A stretch of 64,000 bases of DNA from an uncultured Christensenellaceae bacterium (GTDB taxonomy: Bacteria; Bacillota; Clostridia; Christensenellales; Borkfalkiaceae). The stretch spans positions 62,001-126,000 of the forward strand of contig CAJUNJ010000002.1 of assembly GCA_910587825.1 (NCBI GenBank). The letters are read 5' to 3'. This document shows, piece after piece, positions 1-8,223 of this stretch. Both the position numbers and the translations under genes were made by a program. The notes under the pieces are model-generated. The model was not told where the DNA came from. It was given only the letters and a program-made list of their open reading frames with translations, and ran no database searches. Numbering within the stretch: position 1 is the stretch's first letter; every line of letters begins with the position of its first letter.

Positions 1-697
1 TTTTAAGAATTTCTTCTACGATGGGGACGTGTCTGTCGTAAATATGCGCGTCGGCTATGACGTGAATAAGTTCGCCTGCTTTAAGGTTTGACACCTGCGC
101 AAACATTATCATAAGCACTGCGTACTGCACCACGTTCCAATTATTTGCCGTAAGCATATCGTTTGAACGCTGGTTTAAAATTGCGTTTAAAGTATTGCCT
201 GACACGTTGAAAGTCATCGAATATGCGCAGGGATAAAGGTTCATTTCGTGTAAATCGGCAAACGTATATAAATTAGTCATAATGCGTCTGCTTGCGGGAT
301 TGTGTTTCAAGTCGTACAGCACCCTGTCGACCTGATCGAATTCACCTTCCTTATACTTATGCTTTACTCCCAACTGATAGCCGTAAGCCTTGCCTATCGA
401 ACCGTTTTCGTCCGCCCACTGGTTCCAGATTTTGGAATTTAAATCGCTAATGTTGTTGCTTTTTTTCTGCCATATCCATAACAGCTCGTCTATGCAGGAT
501 TTGAAAAAAGTACGCCTTACGGTAAGTATGGGAAATTCCTTGCTTAAATCGTATCTGTTGACTATGCCGAACTTTTTGACCGTATGCGCCGGCGTTCCGT
601 CCGCCCAGCGGGGACGCACTTCAAGGTCGGTGTCCCATACTCCGTTGTCCAAAATGTCGCGCATATTGGATATAAAAATTTCGTCTGCCCTGCTCAT
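1..697 (-). CDS. thyA: Thymidylate synthase (ThyA), C-terminus cut by window edge
   Basis: Methylates dUMP to dTMP using methylene-tetrahydrofolate. The reverse strand reads MSRADEIFISNMRDIL from the ATG at 697 and stays open to base 1, giving about 232 residues. The nucleophile lies in LYPCAYSMTFNV (Cys about 157). It is followed by QRSNDML and ADAHIYDRHVP, the dUMP-binding Arg-Ser and the His/Tyr region. The usual LGxPFN segment is replaced by TANNWN, so this is a divergent clostridial-type ThyA. The start codon overlaps the stop of the upstream Nudix-GNAT gene as ATGA, implying translational coupling. Family assignment is firm; the C-terminus lies outside the window. Confidence 0.93.
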   Translation of the reverse strand, partial: MSRADEIFISNMRDILDNGVWDTDLEVRPRWADGTPAHTVKKFGIVNRYDLSKEFPILTVRRTFFKSCIDELLWIWQKKSNNISDLNSKIWNQWADENGSIGKAYGYQLGVKHKYKEGEFDQVDRVLYDLKHNPASRRIMTNLYTFADLHEMNLYPCAYSMTFNVSGNTLNAILNQRSNDMLTANNWNVVQYAVLMIMFAQVSNLKAGELIHVIADAHIYDRHVPIVEEILK

Positions 698-1572
698 TTG
701 CCCAACCCCATTAAAAAGTCGTCGAGAATATACCCGTTACCTATGTCCGCAGATAAATTTTGCTGTATTTTAAAGCCGTAATGTTTGAATAAATTTACCG
801 ACTTAACGTCTTCGCGCTTTACCGTAAGATAAACGGGACGGCTTAAACTCGATAAAATTTTGGTAATAATTTTCTTTCCGCGGGCAAATTTCTTCAAGTA
901 CAGCTTTGATAAGAACGTACCTTCGCTAAACGTCGACTGAAAATTTTTAGCGGGACAGTAAGCGTAAAAGCCCGCGACTTCGCCATTAAAGTACACAAGC
1001 TTGTAAACATATCCGCTTTGCGCGATATTGGCTTCTATTGCCTGCGGACTGAGATACAGATTGATGACGTAATCTATCTGCCCCTCCGGCGAAATAGCGT
1101 CGAAAGTTTCGTGCATCACTTCGCGGGCAATACTGTTGACAAGCGCGAAATGTTCCGCATTTTCGACATTTCTTGCTTTTACAAAGCCCTGCTTCAAAAT
1201 GCCTAAAAAATACTTGTCCGCAGGCGCCCAATCGCCGTATTCGAGTTTGTCGCAGTCAATCCAACGCTCTTCTTCGTGAACGTTAAGCGTGTAATCCGAT
1301 AGCGGCTTTACGAAATATACCGAAAGCGTTATGGAAAGTTCGGGATATTCGTACTCTACGGTATTCAAAAGGTCGCCCACCTCGATTTCAAGCGACAGCT
1401 CTTCCCTGCACTCACGGATGAGCGCCTGTTCGTTTGTTTCGCCTTCCTTGACCTTGCCGCCGGCAAATTCGAATTTGTGTATTACCTGTTCAATGCCGTC
1501 GCTACGGCGTAAAGCAAGCACTTTGCCGTCCTTGACGATGGCTGCGCCCACTACGTTTGAATGTGGTTTCAT
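694..1572 (-). CDS. Nudix hydrolase - GNAT acetyltransferase fusion
   Basis: Two domains in 292 residues. Residues 1 to about 130 are a Nudix hydrolase: the box runs G39 to I63 with E45, R53-E54 and E57-E58, but Ser60 replaces the usual Gly. Residues about 140-292 resemble a GNAT N-acetyltransferase (GEVAGFYAYC beta strand; FLSKLYLKKFARGKKI acyl-CoA loop region; KSVNLFKHYGFK C-terminal motif). The N-terminus is MutT/8-oxo-dGTPase-like, and coupling to thyA suggests nucleotide-pool sanitation, but the substrate is unknown. The start is fixed by a promoter whose -10 box ends 6 nt before the ATG, with no Shine-Dalgarno. Confidence 0.85.
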   Translation of the reverse strand: MKPHSNVVGAAIVKDGKVLALRRSDGIEQVIHKFEFAGGKVKEGETNEQALIRECREELSLEIEVGDLLNTVEYEYPELSITLSVYFVKPLSDYTLNVHEEERWIDCDKLEYGDWAPADKYFLGILKQGFVKARNVENAEHFALVNSIAREVMHETFDAISPEGQIDYVINLYLSPQAIEANIAQSGYVYKLVYFNGEVAGFYAYCPAKNFQSTFSEGTFLSKLYLKKFARGKKIITKILSSLSRPVYLTVKREDVKSVNLFKHYGFKIQQNLSADIGNGYILDDFLMGLGK

Positions 1573-1607
1573 ACTTATATTGTATCACCGCAAGCACTTT
1601 AAGTCAA
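1573..1607 (-). promoter_or_regulatory. Promoter of Nudix-GNAT/thyA operon, predicted leaderless
   Basis: On the minus strand TTGACT (1607-1602), a 17-bp spacer, TACAAT (1584-1579), then six bases to the ATG at 1572. Transcription would start at or next to the start codon. No Shine-Dalgarno is present. Confidence 0.75.
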
Positions 1608-1639
1608 CCGAAATTTACAGATATAATTACTCTGCCGAA

Positions 1640-1674
1640 TTGACAACCGACGGGGTAGAAGTTATAATAAATTT
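1640..1674 (+). promoter_or_regulatory. Promoter of aldehyde dehydrogenase gene, predicted leaderless
   Basis: Consensus TTGACA (1640-1645), a 17-bp spacer, consensus TATAAT (1663-1668), then AAATTT and the ATG at 1675. There is no room for a Shine-Dalgarno, so the mRNA should start at the AUG. Confidence 0.8.
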
Positions 1675-3036
1675 ATGATTGAAAGACTTATCGAAAGCCA
1701 GCGCAAATACTTCGGCAGCGGGTTTACCCTTGACGTAAAAACCCGTCTCGGCTACCTGAAAAAGCTTAAAAACGCAATAAAGCAAAGAGAAAGCAAACTG
1801 TGCGAATGCCTGTATTACGACCTCGGCAAGACTGCAAGCGAAGCTTATATGACCGAAATAGGAATGGTTTTGGAAGAACTTTCGCTGTTTATCAAACGTT
1901 TGAAAGGCTGGGCTAAGCCGAAAAAAGCAAAAACGCCTATCGCCCAGTTTCCGTCGTCGGGTTATGTCCTGCCGTCGCCGTACGGTTGTACGCTTATAAT
2001 TTCGCCCTGGAATTACCCATTTCTTCTTTCCGTGCAACCGCTTATCGGAGCCGTAGCCGCAGGAAACACCGTCTTATTAAAACCTTCTAAATTATCCGAA
2101 CATACAAGCAAGGCGATAAAAGAACTTATAGAAAGCGTCTTCCCCGAAGGATACGCCGCAGTCGTGTACGAAGGCGAAGGAGTCGGAAGCAAGCTTCTCG
2201 AATACAAATTCGATTACATTTTTTTTACGGGCGGAGCGGATACGGGCAGAAGCGTTTATCAAAAGGCGGCAAAAAATCTTACGCCCGTTACGCTTGAATT
2301 AGGCGGAAAAAGTCCCGCCATAGTCGACAAAACGGCAAAAACGCATTTGGCGGCAAAAAGGATTGTATGGGGTAAATTTTTAAATGCGGGGCAGACCTGT
2401 GTTGCGCCCGACTACGTACTTGTGCACGAAAGCGTTGCGGACACCTTTTCAGCCAGTATAAAAAAATGGACCGACAAGCTTTTCCCCGACGCGTTAAACA
2501 ATCCGGGTTACGGAAAAATTATTAACCGCAGGCACTTTGAAAGGTTAAAAAATCTTTTGGAGGGCAACATTGTCTATGGAGGCAATTACAACGAAAACGC
2601 ATTAAAGATACAGCCGACGGTAATTTACCCCGCAAGCCCAGAAGATAAGGCAATGAGCGAAGAAATATTCGGGCCCGTGCTACCCGTCATAAAATATTCG
2701 GACGAAAGCGAAATTTATGATATTATAGACAGGCACCCCTCCCCGCTTGCGCTGTATCTGTTTACCTGCGATAAAAATGTACGGCACAGAATACTTGCAA
2801 AAGTAAGGTTCGGCGGAGGATGCGTAAACGATACGGTGGTGCACCTTACCGCCCCCGCCCTTCCGTTCGGCGGAGTCGGAAATTCGGGAACGGGAAGTTA
2901 CCACGGTAAAAAGAGTTTTGACACGTTTACACATTATAAATCCGTACTAAAAAAGTCAATAAGGCTGGATTTACCCGTAAGATACCCGCCCTTTAAAAAG
3001 TTGAAAGATAAACTGATTAAATTTTTTATGAAGTAA
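1675..3036 (+). CDS. Aldehyde dehydrogenase, class-3-like
   Basis: NAD(P)-dependent aldehyde oxidation, 453 residues, the usual length for ALDH class 3. Visible motifs: SPWNYPF (about 110-116) and LKPSK in the Rossmann fold, FFTGG (about 183), general base Glu208 in LELGGKSP, nucleophile Cys242 in NAGQTCVAPDY, EEIFGPVLP, and LPFGGVGNSG. The C-terminal RYPPFKKLKDKLIKFFMK is the hydrophobic tail typical of class 3 enzymes. It stands alone, divergent from the Nudix-thyA operon. The physiological aldehyde cannot be told from sequence; medium-chain or lipid-derived aldehydes are typical of the class. Confidence 0.92.
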   Translation: MIERLIESQRKYFGSGFTLDVKTRLGYLKKLKNAIKQRESKLCECLYYDLGKTASEAYMTEIGMVLEELSLFIKRLKGWAKPKKAKTPIAQFPSSGYVLPSPYGCTLIISPWNYPFLLSVQPLIGAVAAGNTVLLKPSKLSEHTSKAIKELIESVFPEGYAAVVYEGEGVGSKLLEYKFDYIFFTGGADTGRSVYQKAAKNLTPVTLELGGKSPAIVDKTAKTHLAAKRIVWGKFLNAGQTCVAPDYVLVHESVADTFSASIKKWTDKLFPDALNNPGYGKIINRRHFERLKNLLEGNIVYGGNYNENALKIQPTVIYPASPEDKAMSEEIFGPVLPVIKYSDESEIYDIIDRHPSPLALYLFTCDKNVRHRILAKVRFGGGCVNDTVVHLTAPALPFGGVGNSGTGSYHGKKSFDTFTHYKSVLKKSIRLDLPVRYPPFKKLKDKLIKFFMK

Positions 3037-3485
3037 AAAAACGAACCGATTAAAGCGCACTTCCCATAGGGAATAAATAAACTAAATTTTTAAAAGTTGC
3101 AATTTCAAGCAATGACAAAAGCTCTCGAACATAACGTTCGAGAGCTTTTTACTACAAACTATTTAGAAGGATAAATTGAAATTTAGCGGCGTGTCGCCGC
3201 AGCCACGTATCTTTATTACTGAACCGCTTAACCGACTTCACTGCACGTCAAATTGAAATTTACCTGAATTTAATCAACCTGATATCACGAAAAATGAAAG
3301 AACGCAACCGATTTAATTTTGCGGAAAATATAAGACATATCTATATCTCACTAGGCTACGAGCAGCCTAATTCATCCACGAAAAAAGTACAGAAAAGGCA
3401 CAGCTTAACGCTATGCCTAAATCTTTTTATATGCGTTTTATTAAAAATTCCCTATGAGAATTACCGTAAAACGGTTCGTTTTTTA
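3035..3485. mobile_element. Terminator-nested repeat element, copy 1 (empty)
   Basis: An element of about 400 bp (3061-3460) bounded by inverted 13-bp ends, TTCCCATAGGGAA on the left and TTCCCTATGAGAA on the right. Inside are a strong hairpin (3118-3149) and a GC-rich hairpin GCGGCGTGTCGCCGC. These are followed by a conserved segment between two AAATTGAAATTTA direct repeats and a right half with two small hairpins. Outside the ends, AAAAAACGAACCG (3036-3048) pairs perfectly with CGGTTCGTTTTTT (3472-3484). Those arms look like one bidirectional terminator for the ALDH and pflB genes, opened by the element. Similarity to copy 2 is about 90% by eye. The 73-codon ORF at 3294 is judged spurious. 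Confidence 0.7.
3118..3149. terminator. Hairpin with T-tract in element copy 1
   Basis: AAAGCTCTCGAAC, loop ATAAC, GTTCGAGAGCTTT followed by T residues. The same position in copies 2 and 3 holds a different but still fully paired stem, as expected for a functional terminator or RNA hairpin. Confidence 0.7.
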
Positions 3486-3488
3486 CTT

Positions 3489-5750
3489 TTAAAACGACTG
3501 ATGAATTGTTCTTGAAATAACGTCGTTCTGCTGCTCGCGCGTAAGTTTATTGAAGTTTACCGCATATCCCGATACCCTTATGGTAAGCTGGGGATATTTT
3601 TCGGGATGCGCCTGCGCGTCAAGAAGGGTGTCGCGGTTGAACACGTTTACGTTTAAGTGGTGTCCGCCGTCCGTGACGTATCCGTCAAGCATATTGACTA
3701 AATTGTTTACCCTTGCTTCCCCGTCTTTGCCGAGCGAGTCCGGAGTAATTGAGAAAGTGTTGGAAATACCGTCGCGGGCGTATTCGTACGGAAGCTTTGC
3801 AACCGATTCAAGCGAAGCGAGCGCGCCGTTAGAATCTCTGCCGTGCATAGGGTTTGCACCGGGAGCAAGCGGTTCACCCGCGCGTCTGCCGTCGGGAGTG
3901 TTGCCCGTATGTTTGCCGTATACGACGTTGCTGGTTATAGTTAAAATAGAAGTTGTGGGAACGCCTTCGCGGTAGGTGTAATGGCTCTTTATTTTACCCA
4001 TAAAAGTCTTTAAAAGCCATACTGCAATTTCGTCCGCCCTGTCGTCGTTATTGCCGTACTTGGGATAGTCGCCCTCTATTTTATAATCGGTGACGATACC
4101 TTCTTCGTTGCGGATAGGATAGACCTTTGCGTACTTGATTGCCGAAAGCGAGTCTGTTGCGCAGGAAAGTCCCGCAATGCCCGTTGCGAAAAATCTTCTT
4201 ACCTGAGTGTCGTGAAGTGCCATTTCAAGCGCTTCGTAACTGTACTTGTCGTGCATATAGTGGATAAGGTTAAGCACGTTTACATAAAGCCCTGCAAGCC
4301 AATCCATCATCTGGTCGTATTTTGCGATTACGTCTTCATAGCCAAGCGCGCCGTCGCCGTAAACGGGTTCAAACACAGGCGATACCTGCAATGCCTTGCC
4401 CGTAACTTTATCCTTGATAAGTTCGTCCCTGCCGCCGTTGATTGCGTAAAGAAGACACTTTGCAAGGTTTGCCCTTGCGCCGAAGAACTGCATATCTTTA
4501 CCGACGCGCATACAGCTTACGCAACACGCGATACAGTAATCGTCGCCCATTTCGGGACGCATAAGGTCGTCGCTTTCGTACTGGATAGCCGAAGTCTTGA
4601 TTGAGAGGTCGGCACAGAAATTTTTAAACTTTTCGGGAAGATTTACAGACCATAAAACCGTAAGGTTGGGTTCGGGCGCAGGGCCGAGATTGGTAAGAGT
4701 GTGAAGTATTCTGAACGAAGACCTGGTGACAAGCGTTCTGCCGTCCACGCCCATACCGCCTATCGATTCCGTAACCCACGTGGGGTCGCCCGAAAACAGT
4801 TCGTTATATTCCTTTATTCGCATAAACTTAATTATTCTTAGCTTCATAACGAAGTGGTCGATAAGTTCCTGCGCGCTTTCTTCCGTGAGTATTCCCCTGT
4901 CTATGTCACGCTGAATATAAATATCGATGAAGGTGGAATTTCTGCCTATGGACATTGCCGCGCCGTTCTGATCTTTAACGGCGGCAAGATAGCCCAAGTA
5001 AAGCGCCTGCACCGCTTCCTGCGCGGTTTTTGCGGGGGACGAAATGTCAAGCCCGTAAATTTCGGCAAGCTGTTTCAACGCCTTTAACGCCTTAATCTGT
5101 TCTGACAGTTCTTCCCTGTCGCGTATCTTTTCGGGAGTCATATCGCCGTCTTTTTGAAGTTTGTCGTTTTCCTTGCAGGCGATGAGATAGTCTACGCCGT
5201 AAAGCGCGACGCGGCGGTAGTCGCCGACAATTCTGCCCCTGCCGTAAGTGTCGGGAAGCCCCGTAAGAATATGCGCCCTGCGCGCACGGCGCATTTCGTG
5301 GGTGTAAGCGTCGTAAACGCCGTCGTTATGCGTTTTACGGTAATGCGTGAAAATATCTTTTATATCCGCATCTATTTCATAACCGTACATATTCAACGCC
5401 TGTTCCGCCATCTTTATTCCGCCGAAAGGTTGAAGCGCACGCTTAAAAGGCTTGTCCGTCTGTAAACCGACAATCTTTTCAAGCTTTTTATCAATATAAC
5501 CCGCGGAGTGCGAAGTGAGCGTGGATACGGTTTTTGTATCCGCGTCGAGGACGCCGCCTGCCTTTCTTTCTTCTTCCGAAAGTTTTAAAATTTCGTCCCA
5601 AAGCTTCAATGTAGCCTTAGTGGGCGGAGCAAGAAATTCGCTTCCCCCTTCGTAAGGAGTGTAGTTGTGCTGTATAAAGTCCCTGACGTTGACTTCTCCG
5701 TCTTCGCTCCATTTTGCGCTTTTAAAACCTTCCCAAGCTTCATATTTCAT
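3489..5750 (-). CDS. pflB: Formate acetyltransferase (pyruvate formate-lyase)
   Basis: Glycyl radical enzyme converting pyruvate and CoA to acetyl-CoA and formate; about 753 residues, normal length. The catalytic cysteine pair is Cys409-Cys410 in IACCVSCM, and the glycyl radical is Gly728 in RVSGYAV near the C-terminus. The start at 5750 is chosen because AGAGGTG lies just upstream and the protein then begins MKYEAWEGF like other PFLs; the longer frame to 5783 overlaps pflA. It lies 29 bp downstream of pflA, an order opposite to the common pflB-pflA. It probably shares the riboswitch-controlled pflA transcript. Confidence 0.96.
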   Translation of the reverse strand: MKYEAWEGFKSAKWSEDGEVNVRDFIQHNYTPYEGGSEFLAPPTKATLKLWDEILKLSEEERKAGGVLDADTKTVSTLTSHSAGYIDKKLEKIVGLQTDKPFKRALQPFGGIKMAEQALNMYGYEIDADIKDIFTHYRKTHNDGVYDAYTHEMRRARRAHILTGLPDTYGRGRIVGDYRRVALYGVDYLIACKENDKLQKDGDMTPEKIRDREELSEQIKALKALKQLAEIYGLDISSPAKTAQEAVQALYLGYLAAVKDQNGAAMSIGRNSTFIDIYIQRDIDRGILTEESAQELIDHFVMKLRIIKFMRIKEYNELFSGDPTWVTESIGGMGVDGRTLVTRSSFRILHTLTNLGPAPEPNLTVLWSVNLPEKFKNFCADLSIKTSAIQYESDDLMRPEMGDDYCIACCVSCMRVGKDMQFFGARANLAKCLLYAINGGRDELIKDKVTGKALQVSPVFEPVYGDGALGYEDVIAKYDQMMDWLAGLYVNVLNLIHYMHDKYSYEALEMALHDTQVRRFFATGIAGLSCATDSLSAIKYAKVYPIRNEEGIVTDYKIEGDYPKYGNNDDRADEIAVWLLKTFMGKIKSHYTYREGVPTTSILTITSNVVYGKHTGNTPDGRRAGEPLAPGANPMHGRDSNGALASLESVAKLPYEYARDGISNTFSITPDSLGKDGEARVNNLVNMLDGYVTDGGHHLNVNVFNRDTLLDAQAHPEKYPQLTIRVSGYAVNFNKLTREQQNDVISRTIHQSF

Positions 5751-5779
5751 AAAACACCTCTTTATAAAGTATTGCGTTT

Positions 5780-6493
5780 TCAAATACCGAGTATACGCTT
5801 TGCATTTGCTATCCTGTCCGCTTCGGGCGGTTTTGCGCCTTTCAGCTGGTACGGAATGCCTAATTTTTCATACTTGACTTCGCCCATAGAATGATAGGGC
5901 AGAACTTCAACCTTTTTAACCGTCTTTAAACCACTGATAAAATCTTTAAGTTTATAAAGACTTTCATCGTCGTCTGTTATACCGTCTACGAGTACGTGCC
6001 TTATCCACATATCCTTGCCGTTGTCCGAAAGATACCTTGCGAAATTTAAAACGCTTTTGTTTGATAAACCCGTAAGCGCGATATGTTTTTGATCGTCGAT
6101 ATGCTTAATATCGAGCAGGACAAGATCTGTATATTTCAAAAGACTTTCGAATTTATTTACGTTATTTATATCGAACGTTATGCCCGAAGTATCAAGCGCG
6201 GTATGCACGCCCGCGGCTTTGAGTAACGAAAACAGTTCGGTTACGAAATCCGTCTGCATAAGCGGTTCGCCACCCGTTACGGTAACCCCGCCGTTATTTA
6301 TATAGCTTTTATATTTCAGGGCGGTTGCGGCGACCTCTTCCGCCGTATATTCCTTGCCGACGGAAAGCTTCCAGGTGTCGGGGTTGTGGCAGTATTTACA
6401 GCGCATAGGACACCCCTGCATAAACACGACGAAGCGAATACCCGGCCCGTCCACCGTACCCAACGTTTCAAACGAATGAATATAACCCGTCAC
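5780..6493 (-). CDS. pflA: Pyruvate formate-lyase activating enzyme
   Basis: Radical SAM enzyme that installs the glycyl radical on PflB, 237 residues. [19 protein letters not shown] is followed by [10 protein letters not shown], the CxxxCxxC 4Fe-4S motif, and later [11 protein letters not shown]. The start is a GTG at 6493 preceded by AGGGGGT. The frame stays open to an ATG at 6592, but that part is the riboswitch aptamer and does not look like protein. Gene order pflA-pflB on one strand ensures the activase is made with its target. Confidence 0.94.
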   Translation of the reverse strand: MTGYIHSFETLGTVDGPGIRFVVFMQGCPMRCKYCHNPDTWKLSVGKEYTAEEVAATALKYKSYINNGGVTVTGGEPLMQTDFVTELFSLLKAAGVHTALDTSGITFDINNVNKFESLLKYTDLVLLDIKHIDDQKHIALTGLSNKSVLNFARYLSDNGKDMWIRHVLVDGITDDDESLYKLKDFISGLKTVKKVEVLPYHSMGEVKYEKLGIPYQLKGAKPPEADRIANAKRILGI

Positions 6494-6507
6494 GCAGACC
6501 CCCTGAG

Positions 6508-6622
6508 AAAATATAAAAGGACTGTTTAAACTTAAACAGCCCAGACGAACGACATTTTCAAACACTACGGCTTCCTTGCGGTTTATCCGCAAACTCGTCA
6601 GTTGCCGTATTGCCTTTAAGTT
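6508..6622 (-). ncRNA. ZTP (pfl) riboswitch with terminator upstream of pflA
   Basis: The reverse strand carries the pfl-motif layout. P1 is ACGGC...GCCGT. The conserved AACTGACGAG is followed by the hairpin TGCGG-ATAAA-CCGCA and then GGAAGCCGT. After a linker comes CGTTCGTCTGGGC. GACG in the first block can pair with CGTC in the last, a compensated version of the usual GGCG-CGCC pseudoknot. It runs directly into an inverted repeat, CTGTTTAAGTTTAAACAG (6539-6522), and a T-rich stretch, a plausible terminator. ZTP riboswitches sense AICAR-phosphates that rise when 10-formyl-THF is low; ligand binding would favour pfl expression and thus formate. Recognised from the consensus, not by a covariance search. 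Confidence 0.85.
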
Positions 6623-6628
6623 GATTAT

Positions 6629-6657
6629 ATTTTATCAGACAAATTTTACTTTGTCAA
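6629..6657 (-). promoter_or_regulatory. Promoter of riboswitch-pflA-pflB
   Basis: TTGACA (6657-6652), a 17-bp spacer and TAAAAT (6634-6629) on the minus strand, placing the transcript start near 6622, just before the riboswitch aptamer. Confidence 0.75.
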
Positions 6658-6715
6658 CAGTATACACTAAATATTGTATAAGTATTTTTTTATCAAACAC
6701 AATATGTTGTGTCTG

Positions 6716-6898
6716 TTACTTATTTTCACTTTCGGGTTTTTCTTCTTCGGATTGGTTTGCCACAACATCGGCGCGTTGCTTTTCCGACGTAACGTGAACG
6801 GCGAATTTTTTATTTTGCCTGTGCAAAGATACCACCAAAAAAGCGTTGACGACCATAAGCACGACCGACGTAACGCACATTATTATAACAGCCGTCAT
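6716..6898 (-). CDS. Small single-pass membrane protein, unknown
   Basis: 60 residues: one hydrophobic helix (about residues 3-25, VIIMCVTSVVLMVVNAFLVV) and a charged, Glu/Lys-rich tail. The ATG lies 2 nt after the lysC stop, with CAGGT at the lysC end acting as ribosome site, so it would be translationally coupled to lysC. No family recognised. Its placement and membrane-like composition make it more likely real than not, but the call rests on composition. Confidence 0.5.
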   Translation of the reverse strand: MTAVIIMCVTSVVLMVVNAFLVVSLHRQNKKFAVHVTSEKQRADVVANQSEEEKPESENK

Positions 6899-6900
6899 AT

Positions 6901-8223
6901 TTACCTGCCGAAAAATTCCCTGTAAATTGCTTTGATACAGTTTTCATAGTCTTCGTTTTTTACGCCGACGACTATGTTGAGTTCGCTTGAACCCTGGTCA
7001 ATCATTTTGATATTTATATTTGCCGAAGCGATAGCGTTGAACAGACGCGCAGAAGTTCCGACCGTTGACGACATACCGTGACCGACTGTCGCTATAAGCG
7101 CGATGTTTTCTATTACCCTTATTATATCGGGTTCGACGGCGTTTTTAATACCTTCGAGAATACGTTCAAGCTTATATTCCCTCAACGCGTCGCTGGCGAT
7201 TACAAGCGACATCGTGTCTATGCCGGACGGAATATGCTCTACGGGGATACCCTCTTCTTCTATTACCGAAAGCACCTTTCTGACAAAGCCGATTTCGGCG
7301 TTCATCAAGGACTTTTCTATAAATATAACCGTAAAATTTTTCTTACCCGCAATGCCGGTGACGAGATCTCCGCTGGGAACGTAGCGCGACGTGGGAACGA
7401 TAGTCGTTCCGCAGTCGTCGGGACGGAAAGTATTTTTTATCTGTATGGGAATATTCGCTTTGCGCACGGGAAAAATGGATTCGCTGTGCAGAACGTTGGC
7501 GCCCATATAACTCAATTCGCGCAGTTCTTTATAGGAAAGGGTCTTAATATTTTTGGGACTGTCTACAATGCGCGGATCACACGCAAGAAAACCTGATACG
7601 TCTGTCCAATTTTCGTATACGGAAGCGTTAACGGCACGCGCCACAACTGCACCCGTTATATCCGATCCCCCGCGGGAAAAAGTTTTAACCTTACCGTCTG
7701 CGCCGCAACCGTAAAACCCGGGCAAAACCGCCCTTTCCGCACCCGCAACGGCGGAAGCTATCGCCTTGTAAGATTTTTCGCCGTTTAACGTGCCGTCTTC
7801 ATTGAAAAAAATTACGTCATGCGCGTCGATAAACTTCGCGCCAAGCTCTTCCGCGACGATACGCGCGGAAAGATATTCCCCGCGGGAAGCGGTGAAATCT
7901 TCGCTGTTTTCTTCTTCGATACGGCGTTCGGTTTCGTCGAGAACAGCCTTTATGTCAAGCTTTAACCCAAGCTGTTTGGCGATATCGGTAAAACGTGCGC
8001 GTATCGGCTTAAATGCGTCTGCGCACGTTCCGTTTACGTTAAGCTGTTCATAGCAGGAATACAAAAGGTCGGTGACCTTTATGTCGTCCGAATATCTTTT
8101 ACCAGGGGCGGATACAACGACAAAGCGCCGTTCCGCCTGGCTGTCTATAATATTTTTTACGTTTTTTATGACGTTGCCGTCAGCCATTGACGTCCCGCCG
8201 AATTTACATACTTTTACTGACAT
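6901..8223 (-). CDS. lysC: Aspartate kinase
   Basis: Phosphorylates aspartate, the first step toward lysine, threonine, methionine and diaminopimelate. 440 residues: N-terminal kinase domain starting VKVCKFGGTSMADG, with SRGGSDITGA binding aspartate/ATP, and two C-terminal ACT domains (about 300-440; VGHGMSSTVGTSARLFNAI) for feedback control. Its start overlaps the DUF1015 stop as TAATG. It has the single-polypeptide monofunctional layout. Which end product inhibits it cannot be read from sequence. Confidence 0.94.
   Translation of the reverse strand: MSVKVCKFGGTSMADGNVIKNVKNIIDSQAERRFVVVSAPGKRYSDDIKVTDLLYSCYEQLNVNGTCADAFKPIRARFTDIAKQLGLKLDIKAVLDETERRIEEENSEDFTASRGEYLSARIVAEELGAKFIDAHDVIFFNEDGTLNGEKSYKAIASAVAGAERAVLPGFYGCGADGKVKTFSRGGSDITGAVVARAVNASVYENWTDVSGFLACDPRIVDSPKNIKTLSYKELRELSYMGANVLHSESIFPVRKANIPIQIKNTFRPDDCGTTIVPTSRYVPSGDLVTGIAGKKNFTVIFIEKSLMNAEIGFVRKVLSVIEEEGIPVEHIPSGIDTMSLVIASDALREYKLERILEGIKNAVEPDIIRVIENIALIATVGHGMSSTVGTSARLFNAIASANINIKMIDQGSSELNIVVGVKNEDYENCIKAIYREFFGR

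Noticed and set aside
3190..3270. Integron attC site
   Set aside because: GCTTAAC fits one half-site, but no partner GTTRRRY in the right orientation and spacing was found and there is no integrase.
3294..3515. 73-codon ORF in element copy 1
   Set aside because: The matching frame in copy 2 is not maintained as a protein, and the sequence is better explained by conserved hairpins.
6494..6592. N-terminal extension of PflA to an upstream ATG
   Set aside because: The segment is the riboswitch terminator and aptamer; a GTG with AGGGGGT gives the normal PflA start.
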